Positions 1 to 5,796 of a stretch of DNA of 5,796 bases are shown piece after piece (position 1 is the first letter of the stretch; the number at the start of each line of letters is the position of its first letter). Where the stretch lies: NCBI GenBank assembly GCA_017883485.1, contig JADGNM010000181.1, positions 1 to 5,796 on the forward strand, in the 5' to 3' direction. Both the position numbers and the translations under genes were made by a program. The notes below the pieces were generated by a model that saw only the letters and a list, made by a program, of their open reading frames with translations, was not told the DNA's origin and did not search any database. The stretch is from Methanosarcina sp. (GTDB lineage: Archaea; Halobacteriota; Methanosarcinia; Methanosarcinales; Methanosarcinaceae).

Positions 1-19
1 GTCAGTCAATCACCCATAC

Positions 20-104
20 GCATGAAATGATCTGAGAGAATAATCAGTGACATGCAAGCCCCTTCCTCAGACGATCCGGCGAAAGCCGGATTGGACAGGA
101 GGGG
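20..104 (+). other. Candidate structured RNA element (two hairpins)
   Basis: The plus strand can fold into two adjacent hairpins. The first pairs GCATG (20-24) with CATGC (51-55) and, inside it, CTGA (32-35) with TCAG (44-47). The second is stronger. Bases 59-67 pair with 97-104 (8 pairs, one bulged T). After an internal loop, 72-80 pair with 85-93 (9 pairs including one G-U), capped by a GAAA tetraloop at 81-84. The internal loop places GA (70-71) opposite GA (94-95), which would allow tandem sheared G-A pairs. A GNRA loop is meaningful only on the plus strand; the complement gives TTTC. A T5 run follows at 137-141. No protein frame crosses it. It matches no RNA family that I recognise, and a chance or DNA-level inverted repeat remains possible. 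Confidence 0.4.
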
Positions 105-201
105 TAATTGACAAAAGGAGAGTATAACAGAAACGCTTTTTAATTGAATAAGACCATACTCAAAAAATCAGGTTTTGGAACGAGCTTGCTAACTCATGGA
201 T

Positions 202-209
202 AAAAAAAA
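202..209 (-). terminator. T8 tract, probable archaeal terminator
   Basis: Eight consecutive A residues on the plus strand give a T8 tract in minus-strand transcripts, about 50 bases after the last Gly/Cys-rich reading frame closes at 259. Archaeal RNA polymerase can terminate at U-tracts without a hairpin, and none is obvious just upstream. It is a plausible end for the transcript carrying the Gly/Cys-rich frames. Confidence 0.45.
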
Positions 210-258
210 CGTCTAGCATCAATTCAAGGCAAAACAATTTCCATTTTGATATTCGTTC

Positions 259-402
259 TTAACTCCCTGAAAAGATGGCTATGACGTTCCTTTCTTTATA
301 TTCGGTAGTTCTCAGACAGTGACTATTTTTTAAGCAGTAGCCACCGCAGCCACAACCGCCGCAGCCGCCAGATTCGGTTTTACTGTATTCGCCAGATTCT
401 TT
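259..402 (-). pseudogene. Start-less Gly/Cys-rich peptide segment
   Basis: This minus-strand frame is open for 47 codons and encodes GEYSKTES followed by GGCGGCGCGGYC and a less structured tail that includes one more cysteine. It has no ATG, GTG or TTG; the frame is closed upstream by TAA at 405-403. Losing one A from the A5 run around 400-404 would join it to the frame EYEKMSMKRIQLK, which contains ATG codons at 427-425 and 421-419. That same upstream frame is in phase with the 56-codon gene at 625-455, separated from it by that gene's TAA. The most economical reading is the 3' part of a Cys-rich gene broken by a frameshift in a poly-A run. Alternatives are programmed frameshifting, a sequencing error or a chance GC-rich frame. 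Five cysteines in about 17 residues is hard to explain as random AT-rich intergenic DNA. Function unknown; metal binding or a modified-peptide precursor would be guesses. Confidence 0.4.
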
Positions 403-439
403 TTAATTGTATTCTTTTCATACTCATCTTTTCATATTC
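376..439 (-). repeat. Degenerate tandem GARTAYRAAAAGA repeats, left block
   Basis: Read on the minus strand, similar units follow each other: GAATATGAAAAGA (439-427), GAGTATGAAAAGA (425-413), then GAATACAATTAAAAA and GAATACAGTAAAACC, with GAATCTGGCG occurring at about 399 and again at 375. The units are about 9-15 bases apart. In two of the reading frames they encode EY-rich peptides such as EYEK and EYSK. The block leads straight into the Gly/Cys-rich segment, and a matching block lies upstream of the 56-codon gene. Confidence 0.45.
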
Positions 440-454
440 TTTGCCGACAACTGA

Positions 455-625
455 TTATAACCACATTTTGTCGGTGTCGAAATCGCCTTTGAAGCAACCG
501 GCACGAACAGCGGTTACGAAGCAGCCTTTTTTAGTATCGCATCCACTTCCGCAGCCATCAAACCGGCCACCGCAGCCACCACCAAGTATTCCACCAAAGT
601 TTTTCTCAAATAATCCTGCTCCCAT
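455..625 (-). CDS. Small Gly/Cys-rich peptide, 56 aa, unknown function
   Basis: This frame runs from ATG at 625-623 to TAA at 457-455 and encodes 56 residues. The start is supported by GGAGGT at 638-633, seven bases upstream, one of the best ribosome binding sites in the window. The N-terminal half is glycine-rich (MGAGLFEKNFGGILGGGCGG), and cysteines fall at residues 18, 25, 29, 35 and 44. There is no clear signal peptide or membrane helix. The segment from residue 32 (KKGCFVTAV) and the ending KMWL loosely recall the GCFxTTA signature and FRDxYL ending of Cys-containing C-terminal domains seen in many prokaryotic proteins. Here it would be shortened, and I would not assign it on that basis. 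After the TAA the same frame stays open for 24 more codons (SVVGKEYEKMS...), so this could be the front of a broken longer gene. It is transcribed away from mptE with about 750 bases between them, so it is probably its own unit. Function is unknown. Confidence 0.5.
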   Translation of the reverse strand: MGAGLFEKNFGGILGGGCGGRFDGCGSGCDTKKGCFVTAVRAGCFKGDFDTDKMWL

Positions 626-632
626 TATGTTT

Positions 633-638
633 ACCTCC
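633..638 (-). promoter_or_regulatory. Ribosome binding site of the 56-aa peptide gene
   Basis: GGAGGT lies on the minus strand with a 7-base spacer before the ATG at 625. It closely matches the Shine-Dalgarno complement of archaeal 16S rRNA, and it is the main reason for treating this small frame as a gene. Confidence 0.55.
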
Positions 639-660
639 TGTTTACCCCTGTTTAATGTTA

Positions 661-713
661 TTCTTTTTATATTCGTTTTTACGGTATTTTATTATCCTCG
701 TCTTTTCGTACTC
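661..713 (-). repeat. Degenerate GARTAYRAAAAGA repeats, right block
   Basis: On the minus strand this leader holds GAGTACGAAAAGA (713-701), AAATACCGTAAAAAC (690-676) and GAATATAAAAAGAA (674-661), related to the units at 376-439. A frame open from 746 to a TAA at 644-642 reads these as NEYEK and NEYKK, but it has no start codon. The block lies just upstream of the 56-codon gene. This suggests that the two Gly/Cys-rich segments and their leaders arose by duplication, or that the repeats expanded on both sides. Confidence 0.35.
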
Positions 714-944
714 GTTTCGCGTACCGGAGAAGATGAAGTTTTTAGATCAGAGTGTTTAAATTCTCTAGAGTATACACTAAGAGTGTGAATTTCTCCAATC
801 AAAATTGCTTATCAACTCTCGGGGTTATTATAATACACTTCCGGCAATTGCTTTTAGAGAATACTTTTTTTATCTGCTTTTATTGTGAGAAGATTATCTT
901 TAACTTTGATTGCCAGAAAGTATAATTAATTATATAATTCGTAA

Positions 945-954
945 TTATATAAAA
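945..954 (-). promoter_or_regulatory. Candidate TATA box for the Gly/Cys-rich locus
   Basis: Minus-strand TTTTATATAA contains TTTATATA, the archaeal TATA-box consensus. It would place a start site near 920 and give a leader of almost 300 bases before the ATG at 625. The 11-base TAATTATATAA occurs twice on the plus strand (927-937 and 942-952), and 921-934 is a perfect palindrome, so simple AT-richness could also explain the match. A weaker option, TATTATAATA at about 826-835, would give a shorter leader. Confidence 0.3.
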
Positions 955-959
955 TTGCT

Positions 960-1254
960 AGAATAACTTCTCCTGGATATTAATAGTCATTGAAAAAGTA
1001 GGCAAACCCTATGCTGACAAAATAAGCTTACTTTCATATTTTATCTAAAATTCAAATTCTTTTAAACCTCTCGATAAATCAGGAACAAAAGTCTGCAGTT
1101 GACTGTTTAAGCAAAAAATAATGTCTCAATAATATTTAAGAGCCATATTGTCTAACTAAATCAAATTTAAGGCTTTTATAAACGCTCATTTAGTTGAAAA
1201 AATTCATATGACTCTTTATATTCCTGAACTCCATTACTTCAGTCTTTTTCTTTC
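960..1254. other. AT-rich intergenic stretch without a supported gene
   Basis: I see no frame with a start, ribosome binding site and coding character on either strand. The only notable structures are an 8-base inverted repeat, AACTAAAT (1154-1161) against ATTTAGTT (1188-1195), and TTTATAAA at about 1175-1182, which resembles a TATA element in either direction. The stretch may contain decayed mobile or gene sequence, but nothing here shows it. Confidence 0.5.
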
Positions 1255-1286
1255 TAAATATTTATCCTTATAAGGGTAAGTATTTA
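1255..1286. repeat. 32-base palindrome centred on CCTTATAAGG
   Basis: Two 16-base arms meet between 1270 and 1271 around a perfect CCTTATAAGG core. The only two deviations (1265/1276 and 1261/1280) are T opposite G, which still pair as U-G in plus-strand RNA but become A-C mismatches in minus-strand RNA. It lies about 90 bases beyond the mptE stop. It could be a protein-binding palindrome or a hairpin acting on a plus-strand transcript. Confidence 0.5.
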
Positions 1287-1316
1287 TCGGCAGGTTTATC
1301 TATTCAATTATTTTCT

Positions 1317-1365
1317 AAAAATAGGATAGTTATCGATTTATTACACTGAAAGTACTCTTAATCGA
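1317..1365 (-). terminator. Possible terminator after mptE
   Basis: On the minus strand, TCGATT (1365-1360) can pair with AATCGA (1338-1333), and a T5 run follows at 1321-1317. The stem is short and its loop is about 21 bases, so the hairpin is weak. The T-run, 55 bases past the mptE stop, may be the functional part. It fits the end of the ileS-mptE transcript. Confidence 0.3.
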
Positions 1366-1376
1366 ATTGTCCCATT

Positions 1377-2027
1377 TTAAAGATAATAAATTTCAATCAA
1401 TTTTTTTGCCCACTTCAACTTTTTTTTCTTTATCGGGTTTACATCGGGATCTTCAAAGTCAAAACCTGCCAGCTTTATTTTGTTATCTCCAAATTCCCTG
1501 GCTACAAAGACACACCTGTCTCCATCACTGAATCCGCCGAAATTAAAAACCTTGTCAAAGGGCCTTGCCTGGGTAGTCGCAATGAAGCGTTTAAAGCGGG
1601 GCACGTATTTTTCGAGCTTTTCAATATTGTCCCCATGGGCGTGGATAAGGACTATTGAGCCCTGTTCACAGGCAAGGCTCTCTTTTTCGATATCAGCTTC
1701 GGAATTGCCGTCGAGGTCGGTACATATGACTTCAGGTACGCAGCCAGTATCCATCAGGACAGCTGCTGCTCCGTCGGCTGCAATCACTACAAAAGCAGAA
1801 AGGTCAATTTCCGAAAGTTCTTTCCTGAGCTTTGGGGCGTTTCCGAATATCAGGGCAGGCTTTCCGGAAATTGTGGTTTTGAGTTCGGAAAGGCTGACAG
1901 TATTCTGCTCTGTCAGCATGCGGGAGAGGATTCGAGCTGCCTCTTCATCGCTTTTTCGGTCGAACCCGAAATCTTCAAGAATTTCTTCGTAAATAGGCTC
2001 CCAGGCAGCAAAGTCCGTATAAATCAC
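1377..2027 (-). CDS. mptE: 6-hydroxymethyl-7,8-dihydropterin pyrophosphokinase (MptE)
   Basis: This is the archaeal 6-hydroxymethyl-7,8-dihydropterin pyrophosphokinase of the DUF115/MAF_flag10 (PF01973) family, the group to which Methanocaldococcus MJ1634 belongs. It transfers pyrophosphate from ATP to 6-hydroxymethyl-7,8-dihydropterin in the cytoplasm, an intermediate step to methanopterin or sarcinapterin, the C1 carrier of methanogenesis. It is unrelated in fold to bacterial FolK. The 216 residues are about the family length. Visible motifs in order are IFGNAP (60-65), AADGA (83-87), TDLDG (103-107), HAHGDN (129-134), TTQ (151-153), NFGGFSDGDR (162-171), GFDF (188-191) and a lysine-rich end (KKKKLKWAKKL, 200-210). 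The acidic TDLDG and His/Asp HAHGDN clusters are likely nucleotide and metal ligands. It lies 33 bases after ileS on the same strand and is probably cotranscribed. The start is uncertain: the listed start is GTG, overlapping a Shine-Dalgarno-like sequence. Confidence 0.88.
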   Translation of the reverse strand: MIYTDFAAWEPIYEEILEDFGFDRKSDEEAARILSRMLTEQNTVSLSELKTTISGKPALIFGNAPKLRKELSEIDLSAFVVIAADGAAAVLMDTGCVPEVICTDLDGNSEADIEKESLACEQGSIVLIHAHGDNIEKLEKYVPRFKRFIATTQARPFDKVFNFGGFSDGDRCVFVAREFGDNKIKLAGFDFEDPDVNPIKKKKLKWAKKLIEIYYL

Positions 2028-2033
2028 TTCCTT
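2021..2033 (-). promoter_or_regulatory. Ambiguous translation start of mptE
   Basis: The minus strand reads AAGGAAGTGATTTATACGGAC. GGAAGTGAT is close to the ideal Shine-Dalgarno GGAGGTGAT, yet the only standard start codon in frame, GTG at 2027-2025, lies inside it. Four bases after that motif, where a start would be expected, the codon is ACG (2018-2016), one base from ATG. No other start exists upstream before an in-frame TAA. The protein probably begins either at the GTG with a poorly spaced AAGGA, or at or near the ACG. Confidence 0.45.
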
Positions 2034-2060
2034 TCTGTTTTATAGATCGTTTTTCCAGAG

Positions 2061-5000
2061 TTATCTCTTTGTAATCCCCATCTGCATAGCAATGCCTTCG
2101 ACGTCCCAGTCCTTTACAAGGGTTCCCGAAACAGCGATATCGCTGTCAAGGTCAAGAATATCAGCCCTTACTTCTTCTGCAATCAGGCTTTTCAGGGTTT
2201 CGACTAGCCCCATGACATGTTCGTCTTCGATCCTTACGGAGGCGCGGATATTTTCGTCCACCACAAGGTCGAGTTCCTTTCGCATATCCTGGAGCCTGCG
2301 GATGACTTCCCTTGCATATCCTTCGGCTTCCAGTTCAGGAGTGAGATTTGCGTCCACATAGACAAGGCCGACATCGGACTCGGCACTGGCTGTGCCTGCG
2401 GGCAGAGTTTCCTTGAAGTTTGCCATGCCAGGAGTGACTTCAACATCAGTTCCGTCTGCAAGGGTCAGTTCGAACTTGCCGGTTTCGGCAAAGGCTTTCT
2501 TTAAAGCAAAGCCGTTGACTTTCTGCAGGGCAGAGATAACTTTTCCCGCGTCCTTCTTGAAGACAGGACCTATCTTGCTCGGGTCAGGGATAACTTCAAG
2601 TCCGAGTTCGTCCCAGCCCTCACCCACACCTGTCAGGATAATTACTTTTGAATTTGTCTGGTCCATAAGGACCGAGCGCAGTCTATCGACAGTCTTTGTT
2701 ACATTTTCACTATTGGGGGATATGACTATTCTGGATATAGGCCATCTGAGTTTCCTGCCTGCCTTCTGGCGGGCATTCGAGGAGGCTTCCACGATTGAGC
2801 GAGCAGTGTTCATGGCCGCTTCAAGCTCGGGATCAAGGTGGGCACTATTGACCTTTGGCCAGTCGCACATGTGGATAGAATCAAACGCGTCCGGATCCAC
2901 GTTCCTGACGAGGTTCTGGTATATCTCTTCAGCCAGGTAGGGCATGAAGGGAGAAATCAGCTTTGTAAGGGTTACGTAAACTTCGTAAAGCACGCAGTAA
3001 ACTGCAAGCTTATCCGGGTCATCAGCTTCGGTCCAGGTTCTCGGGCGGATAAGCTGGATATACCAGCGGGAGAGATCCTCAAGAGTAAATTCCAGAATCT
3101 CACGAACAGCTTTATGCAGCAGATACCCGCTCATGGCTTCGTCTACTGTTTTGATAACAGATTGAGCTCTTGAGAGAATCCACCTGTCTTCCTCACGGAG
3201 AGCATAGTTTACGGAATCAAGGCTCACCTTCAGGGGATCAAAGTTGTCAAGAGCCATATAGGGAAGCGGGAACCTGAAAACATTCCAGAGAATATTGATT
3301 GAACGGTGGATGGTTTCTATTTCTTCGAGGTTAAACTTCAGGTCTTCCCAGGGAGCGCTTGAGGAAAGCACGTAGGCACGCAGAGTATCTGCTCCGAACT
3401 TATCTATGATGTCCAGGGGAGAAATTACATTTCCGTAGCTTTTGGACATCTTCTTTCCGCCTGCGTCCAGGGTAAATCCGTGCATGAGCACACTCCTGTA
3501 CGGAGCCCTTCCAAAACCCACCATGCTTGCTCCAAGCTGGGAATAGAACCAGCCTCGAGTCTGGTCATGTCCTTCGGTTATAAAGTCAGCAGGCCACCAT
3601 TCATCAAACTGCTCCCGTGTCTGCGGAAACTTAAGCGTTGCCCAGGAAGCAACAGCCGAGTCGAACCAGACGTCAAAGACATCTTCAACACGTTTTTTCT
3701 CTCCACCGCACTCACAGGGGATGGTGACCCTATCCACATAGGGGCGGTGAAGCTCGATGTCGCTGCCTGCATTTGACTTTTCCAACAGTTCGGCTTTTGT
3801 CCCTATTATATCAATATTTCCGCATTTTTTGCATTTCCAGACAGGGATCGGGATTCCCCAGTAGCGCTGCCTGGAGATGCACCAGTCCCGGGCACCTTCG
3901 ACCCAGGTCCTGAAACGGGCCGAGCCTGCCCAGTCAGGGTACCAGTCCACGGCATCGATTTCCTCAAGCATTTTTTCCTTGATCTCGGTAATTTTGAGGA
4001 ACCACTGTTCTGTTGCAAGATAAATGATAGGGGTCTTGCAACGCCAACAGTGCCCGTACCTGTGTATAACTGTCCCTTCTGCAAGGAGTCTGTTGCGTTC
4101 CTTTAAGTCATCAACGACAATAGGATTTGCTTCCCTGACTGTTTTGCCTTCGTATTCCCCGGCTTCGTCCGTGTAGACGCCGTTTGAGCCAACAGGGCAG
4201 AGAATCGGAAGGTTGTACTTCACACCAAGGTTAAAGTCGTCCATACCATGCCCTGGTGCTATGTGCACACAGCCTGTATTTTCCACGGCCACGAAATCGG
4301 CAATGTAGACCCCGTGCTTTATCCTGTTCTGGATCGGCACCAGGTCCCCAAGAGGGCTCTCGTACTCAAGTTTTGTTAGATCCTCTCCGGTCATTGTCCC
4401 AAGGACTTTATAGTCAACAAACCTTCCCTGCTTGAGCACATTTTTAATGAGATCGGTAGCTGCAATGAGTATTTCTTCCGAACCGTCCTTCCTGATCGCC
4501 CTGAATTTTGAGTATTCCAGATCAGGATTTACAGCTACGGCTACGTTTGCCGGAATTGTCCAGGGGGTTGTTGTCCAGATGACAATGAAAGTATTTTCCT
4601 CACCTTTAATCCTGAATTTTACATATATTGAAGGGTCAGTCCTTTCGGCATACTCAACCTCCGAATCCGCGATTGCAGTCTCACAGCGAGGGCACCAGTT
4701 GACCGAACGCTTCCCAACATCCAGAAGGTCTTTCTCATTGGCCTGTTTGAGGGTCCACCAGGCAGCTTCGATATAATCATCTTTTAAGGTCATGTAAGGG
4801 TCTGCCCAGTTCATCCAGACCCCAAGCCTCCTGAACTGCTCGGTCATTGCCTGCTTCTGAACATTGGCAAATTCCTTGCACTTTTCAATGAAATTTTCTA
4901 CCCCGAAGCTCTCAATATCTTTTTTGGATTTGAAGCCGAGCAGACCTTCGACCTTGACCTCAATTGGCAGGCCGTGCATATCCCAGCCAGGCCGCTCAAG

Positions 5001-5237
5001 GATATGGCGGTTGTTCATGGAATAATAGCGGAGAATGGAATCTTTAATGATCTTGTTCCAGGCGGTCCCCAGATGGATATGTCCGGTAGTGTACGGAGGC
5101 CCGTCAACAAAAAAAAGCTTTTTTCCGGTTTTGCGGTGTTCCCGGGTTTTCAGGTACGCGCCGCTCTCTTCCCAGAACTGCGTTACTTTTTTTTCGATTT
5201 TTTCTGCATCGTACTTAGCAGTAATTTCTTTTATCAT
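2061..5237 (-). CDS. ileS: Isoleucyl-tRNA synthetase
   Basis: Class Ia aminoacyl-tRNA synthetase that activates isoleucine with ATP and charges tRNA-Ile in the cytoplasm, removing mischarged valine in an editing domain. The 1,058 residues are full length for the archaeal/eukaryotic-type enzyme. The Rossmann fold opens with [11 protein letters not shown]; its HIGH signature is HLGT at 55-58. CPRC at 182-185 lies at the edge of the CP1 insertion. The editing domain shows the threonine-rich WTTTPWT (221-227) and HGMDD (330-334), whose aspartates match the family's editing aspartate. CWRC (397-400), CKKC (469-472) and CEC (508-510) look like zinc-ribbon cysteines. KMSKS is intact at 596-600. The anticodon-binding helical domain follows from about 690, then the archaeal C-terminal region. 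The start ATG has GGGAG eight bases upstream and gives the usual N-terminus, [18 protein letters not shown]. No frameshift or missing motif is seen. It is first in the unit, with mptE 33 bases downstream. Confidence 0.97.
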   Translation of the reverse strand: MIKEITAKYDAEKIEKKVTQFWEESGAYLKTREHRKTGKKLFFVDGPPYTTGHIHLGTAWNKIIKDSILRYYSMNNRHILERPGWDMHGLPIEVKVEGLLGFKSKKDIESFGVENFIEKCKEFANVQKQAMTEQFRRLGVWMNWADPYMTLKDDYIEAAWWTLKQANEKDLLDVGKRSVNWCPRCETAIADSEVEYAERTDPSIYVKFRIKGEENTFIVIWTTTPWTIPANVAVAVNPDLEYSKFRAIRKDGSEEILIAATDLIKNVLKQGRFVDYKVLGTMTGEDLTKLEYESPLGDLVPIQNRIKHGVYIADFVAVENTGCVHIAPGHGMDDFNLGVKYNLPILCPVGSNGVYTDEAGEYEGKTVREANPIVVDDLKERNRLLAEGTVIHRYGHCWRCKTPIIYLATEQWFLKITEIKEKMLEEIDAVDWYPDWAGSARFRTWVEGARDWCISRQRYWGIPIPVWKCKKCGNIDIIGTKAELLEKSNAGSDIELHRPYVDRVTIPCECGGEKKRVEDVFDVWFDSAVASWATLKFPQTREQFDEWWPADFITEGHDQTRGWFYSQLGASMVGFGRAPYRSVLMHGFTLDAGGKKMSKSYGNVISPLDIIDKFGADTLRAYVLSSSAPWEDLKFNLEEIETIHRSINILWNVFRFPLPYMALDNFDPLKVSLDSVNYALREEDRWILSRAQSVIKTVDEAMSGYLLHKAVREILEFTLEDLSRWYIQLIRPRTWTEADDPDKLAVYCVLYEVYVTLTKLISPFMPYLAEEIYQNLVRNVDPDAFDSIHMCDWPKVNSAHLDPELEAAMNTARSIVEASSNARQKAGRKLRWPISRIVISPNSENVTKTVDRLRSVLMDQTNSKVIILTGVGEGWDELGLEVIPDPSKIGPVFKKDAGKVISALQKVNGFALKKAFAETGKFELTLADGTDVEVTPGMANFKETLPAGTASAESDVGLVYVDANLTPELEAEGYAREVIRRLQDMRKELDLVVDENIRASVRIEDEHVMGLVETLKSLIAEEVRADILDLDSDIAVSGTLVKDWDVEGIAMQMGITKR

Positions 5238-5239
5238 AT

Positions 5240-5250
5240 GGGAGTCTCCC
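5240..5250 (-). promoter_or_regulatory. Ribosome binding site of ileS inside a small palindrome
   Basis: On the minus strand GGGAGACTCCC lies just before the ATG. GGGAG is the likely Shine-Dalgarno sequence, eight bases from the start. The 11 bases form a palindrome with one central base, so the site could pair weakly with its own downstream half (GGG with CCC). The effect is probably small. Confidence 0.5.
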
Positions 5251-5310
5251 TGGTGAAGGATTAGCTTGAAGTGAAAGACGGCCAGTGCAAGCCCTACGCT
5301 GCATCTGCCT

Positions 5311-5376
5311 GATAGTTACTGGTAGATAGTTACCAGTAATAATGATAGTTACTGGTAATAAATTGCTAACTGGTAG
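5311..5376. repeat. Cluster of direct/inverted GATAGTTACTGGTA repeats upstream of ileS
   Basis: GATAGTTACTGGTA occurs at 5311-5324 and 5344-5357. A variant with the core inverted, GATAGTTACCAGTA, sits between them at 5325-5338, and a partial copy, GCTAACTGGTAG, is at 5365-5376. Because CTGG and CCAG are complementary, the copies also form inverted repeats: 5316-5324 with 5331-5339 (9 pairs) and 5330-5339 with 5349-5358 (10 pairs). The cluster is 74-139 bases upstream of the ileS ATG and surrounds a weak TATA-like AATTTATTA (5364-5356, minus). It may be an operator array, alternative hairpins in the ileS leader RNA, or a small local repeat expansion. Confidence 0.6.
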
Positions 5377-5756
5377 TCGCTTGAAAAATCTGCTACCGAA
5401 CGCCTAAGTGCAAAATCTCGAACAAACTTTTGACGAGCAAGAATCCGTATCCGGTAAAACAAGCTATTCCTGTTGAGAGAGAAACGGATCATCCGCACGT
5501 CAATCGATTTATTCAGTAACTACTGTACTTAATTTAAGCTTTGTTGTAATGTAAAACTATAAAGGCTAAAGACCCAGAGGTTTTTTGTTTCTTCATAGAA
5601 AACATTGCTTTGTTTTATTCAGCCTCTTTTAAATTTTTGCAAGCTTATCATAATTTCAGAACCAAAAACGTTTTAAATCAAAATTGAGAACTAGCTTAGG
5701 AATGATGAAACTATAATTTCAAGTATTTCTGTTACAGATATTGTCTTTGATGTTTA
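5377..5756. other. Gene-less region upstream of ileS
   Basis: No convincing coding frame is seen on either strand. A possible distal ileS promoter is CTTTATAG at 5564-5557 (minus), which would give a leader of roughly 300 bases. GGTAG (5372-5376) pairs with CTACC (5393-5397). CGGATCATCCG at about 5485-5495 is a short palindrome, with related CGGAT/ATCCG words near 5442-5453. Beyond 5565 the sequence is AT-rich with a T6 run on the plus strand at about 5581-5586. Confidence 0.4.
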
Positions 5757-5790
5757 TTTGGGGAAATGGAATTATAGAGCCATCCCCAAA
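5757..5790. repeat. Strong hairpin at the window edge
   Basis: TTTGGGG (5757-5763) and ATGG (5766-5769), with a bulged AA between them, pair with CCAT (5780-5783) and CCCCAAA (5784-5790): 11 pairs around a 10-base loop. No long T-run follows on the plus strand within the window. It could be a transcript-end hairpin of a gene outside the window or the terminal inverted repeat of a mobile element; the window ends six bases later. Confidence 0.45.
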
Positions 5791-5796
5791 GTTAAA

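Noticed and set aside
645..746. Minus-strand frame encoding NEYEK/NEYKK upstream of the 56-aa gene
   Set aside because: It has no ATG, GTG or TTG start, so it was treated as repeat-bearing leader rather than a gene.
441..788. Plus-strand 115-codon open frame
   Set aside because: It lies antisense to the Gly/Cys-rich frame, has low-complexity proline-rich translation from GGN codons read backwards, and lacks a ribosome binding site. The minus-strand frame has an excellent one.
961..1030. Possible insertion-sequence end
   Set aside because: The sequence gave a vague impression of a repeated methanogen element, but I found no transposase frame, terminal inverted repeat or target duplication.
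1136..1189. 17-codon minus-strand frame (MSVYKSLKFDLVRQYGS)
   Set aside because: It is short, has no ribosome binding site, and is isolated in AT-rich DNA. It could be a gene remnant, but nothing supports that.
1480..1992. Plus-strand 170-codon open frame
   Set aside because: It is entirely antisense to mptE, whose conserved motifs fix the coding strand. The same holds for the smaller frames within ileS on either strand.
5215..5304. 29-codon minus-strand frame upstream of, and overlapping, the ileS start
   Set aside because: It would make an attractive leader peptide, but there is no good ribosome binding site, no isoleucine codons and no sign of coding bias.
5311..5376. CRISPR-like array
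   Set aside because: The repeats are only 14 bases, partly abutting, and lack spacers of uniform length; no cas gene is present.

Overview
The window reads as archaeal chromosome, most likely a methanogen of the Methanosarcinales and probably Methanosarcina. This rests on protein character, an archaeal-type isoleucyl-tRNA synthetase of about 1,058 residues and an MptE-family pterin pyrophosphokinase of the methanopterin pathway. It also fits the layout: GC-richer genes separated by long AT-rich intergenic stretches. No database search was possible, so the genus is an inference.

Every supported gene lies on the minus strand. The core is a two-gene unit read right to left: ileS (5237 to 2061), then mptE (2027 to 1377) after a 33-base gap, ending near a hairpin and T-run at about 1317-1365. 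The link is translation (charging tRNA-Ile) followed by synthesis of the C1-carrier pterin; they are probably cotranscribed, with no mechanistic connection visible. Upstream of ileS, 5238-5796 holds no convincing gene. It carries a cluster of direct and inverted copies of a GATAGTTACTGGTA motif (5311-5376), two weak TATA-like sites and a strong hairpin at the window edge (5757-5790).

The left part (1-1376) is the accessory, poorly explained part. On the minus strand at 625-455 is an overlooked 56-codon reading frame with an excellent ribosome binding site. It encodes a Gly/Cys-rich peptide with five cysteines. Downstream, in another frame and without a start codon, is a second segment encoding a Gly/Cys tail (GGCGGCGCGGYC), at 402-259, followed by a T8 tract (209-202) that would serve as an archaeal terminator. 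Both lie among degenerate copies of a GARTAYRAAAAGA element. The locus is either a small-peptide gene plus a broken relative, or one larger Cys-rich gene broken by a stop and a frameshift. At 20-104 on the plus strand is a compact predicted RNA fold with a GAAA-capped stem. The 626-1376 stretch is AT-rich and shows promoter-like sequence and a 32-base palindrome, but no convincing gene.
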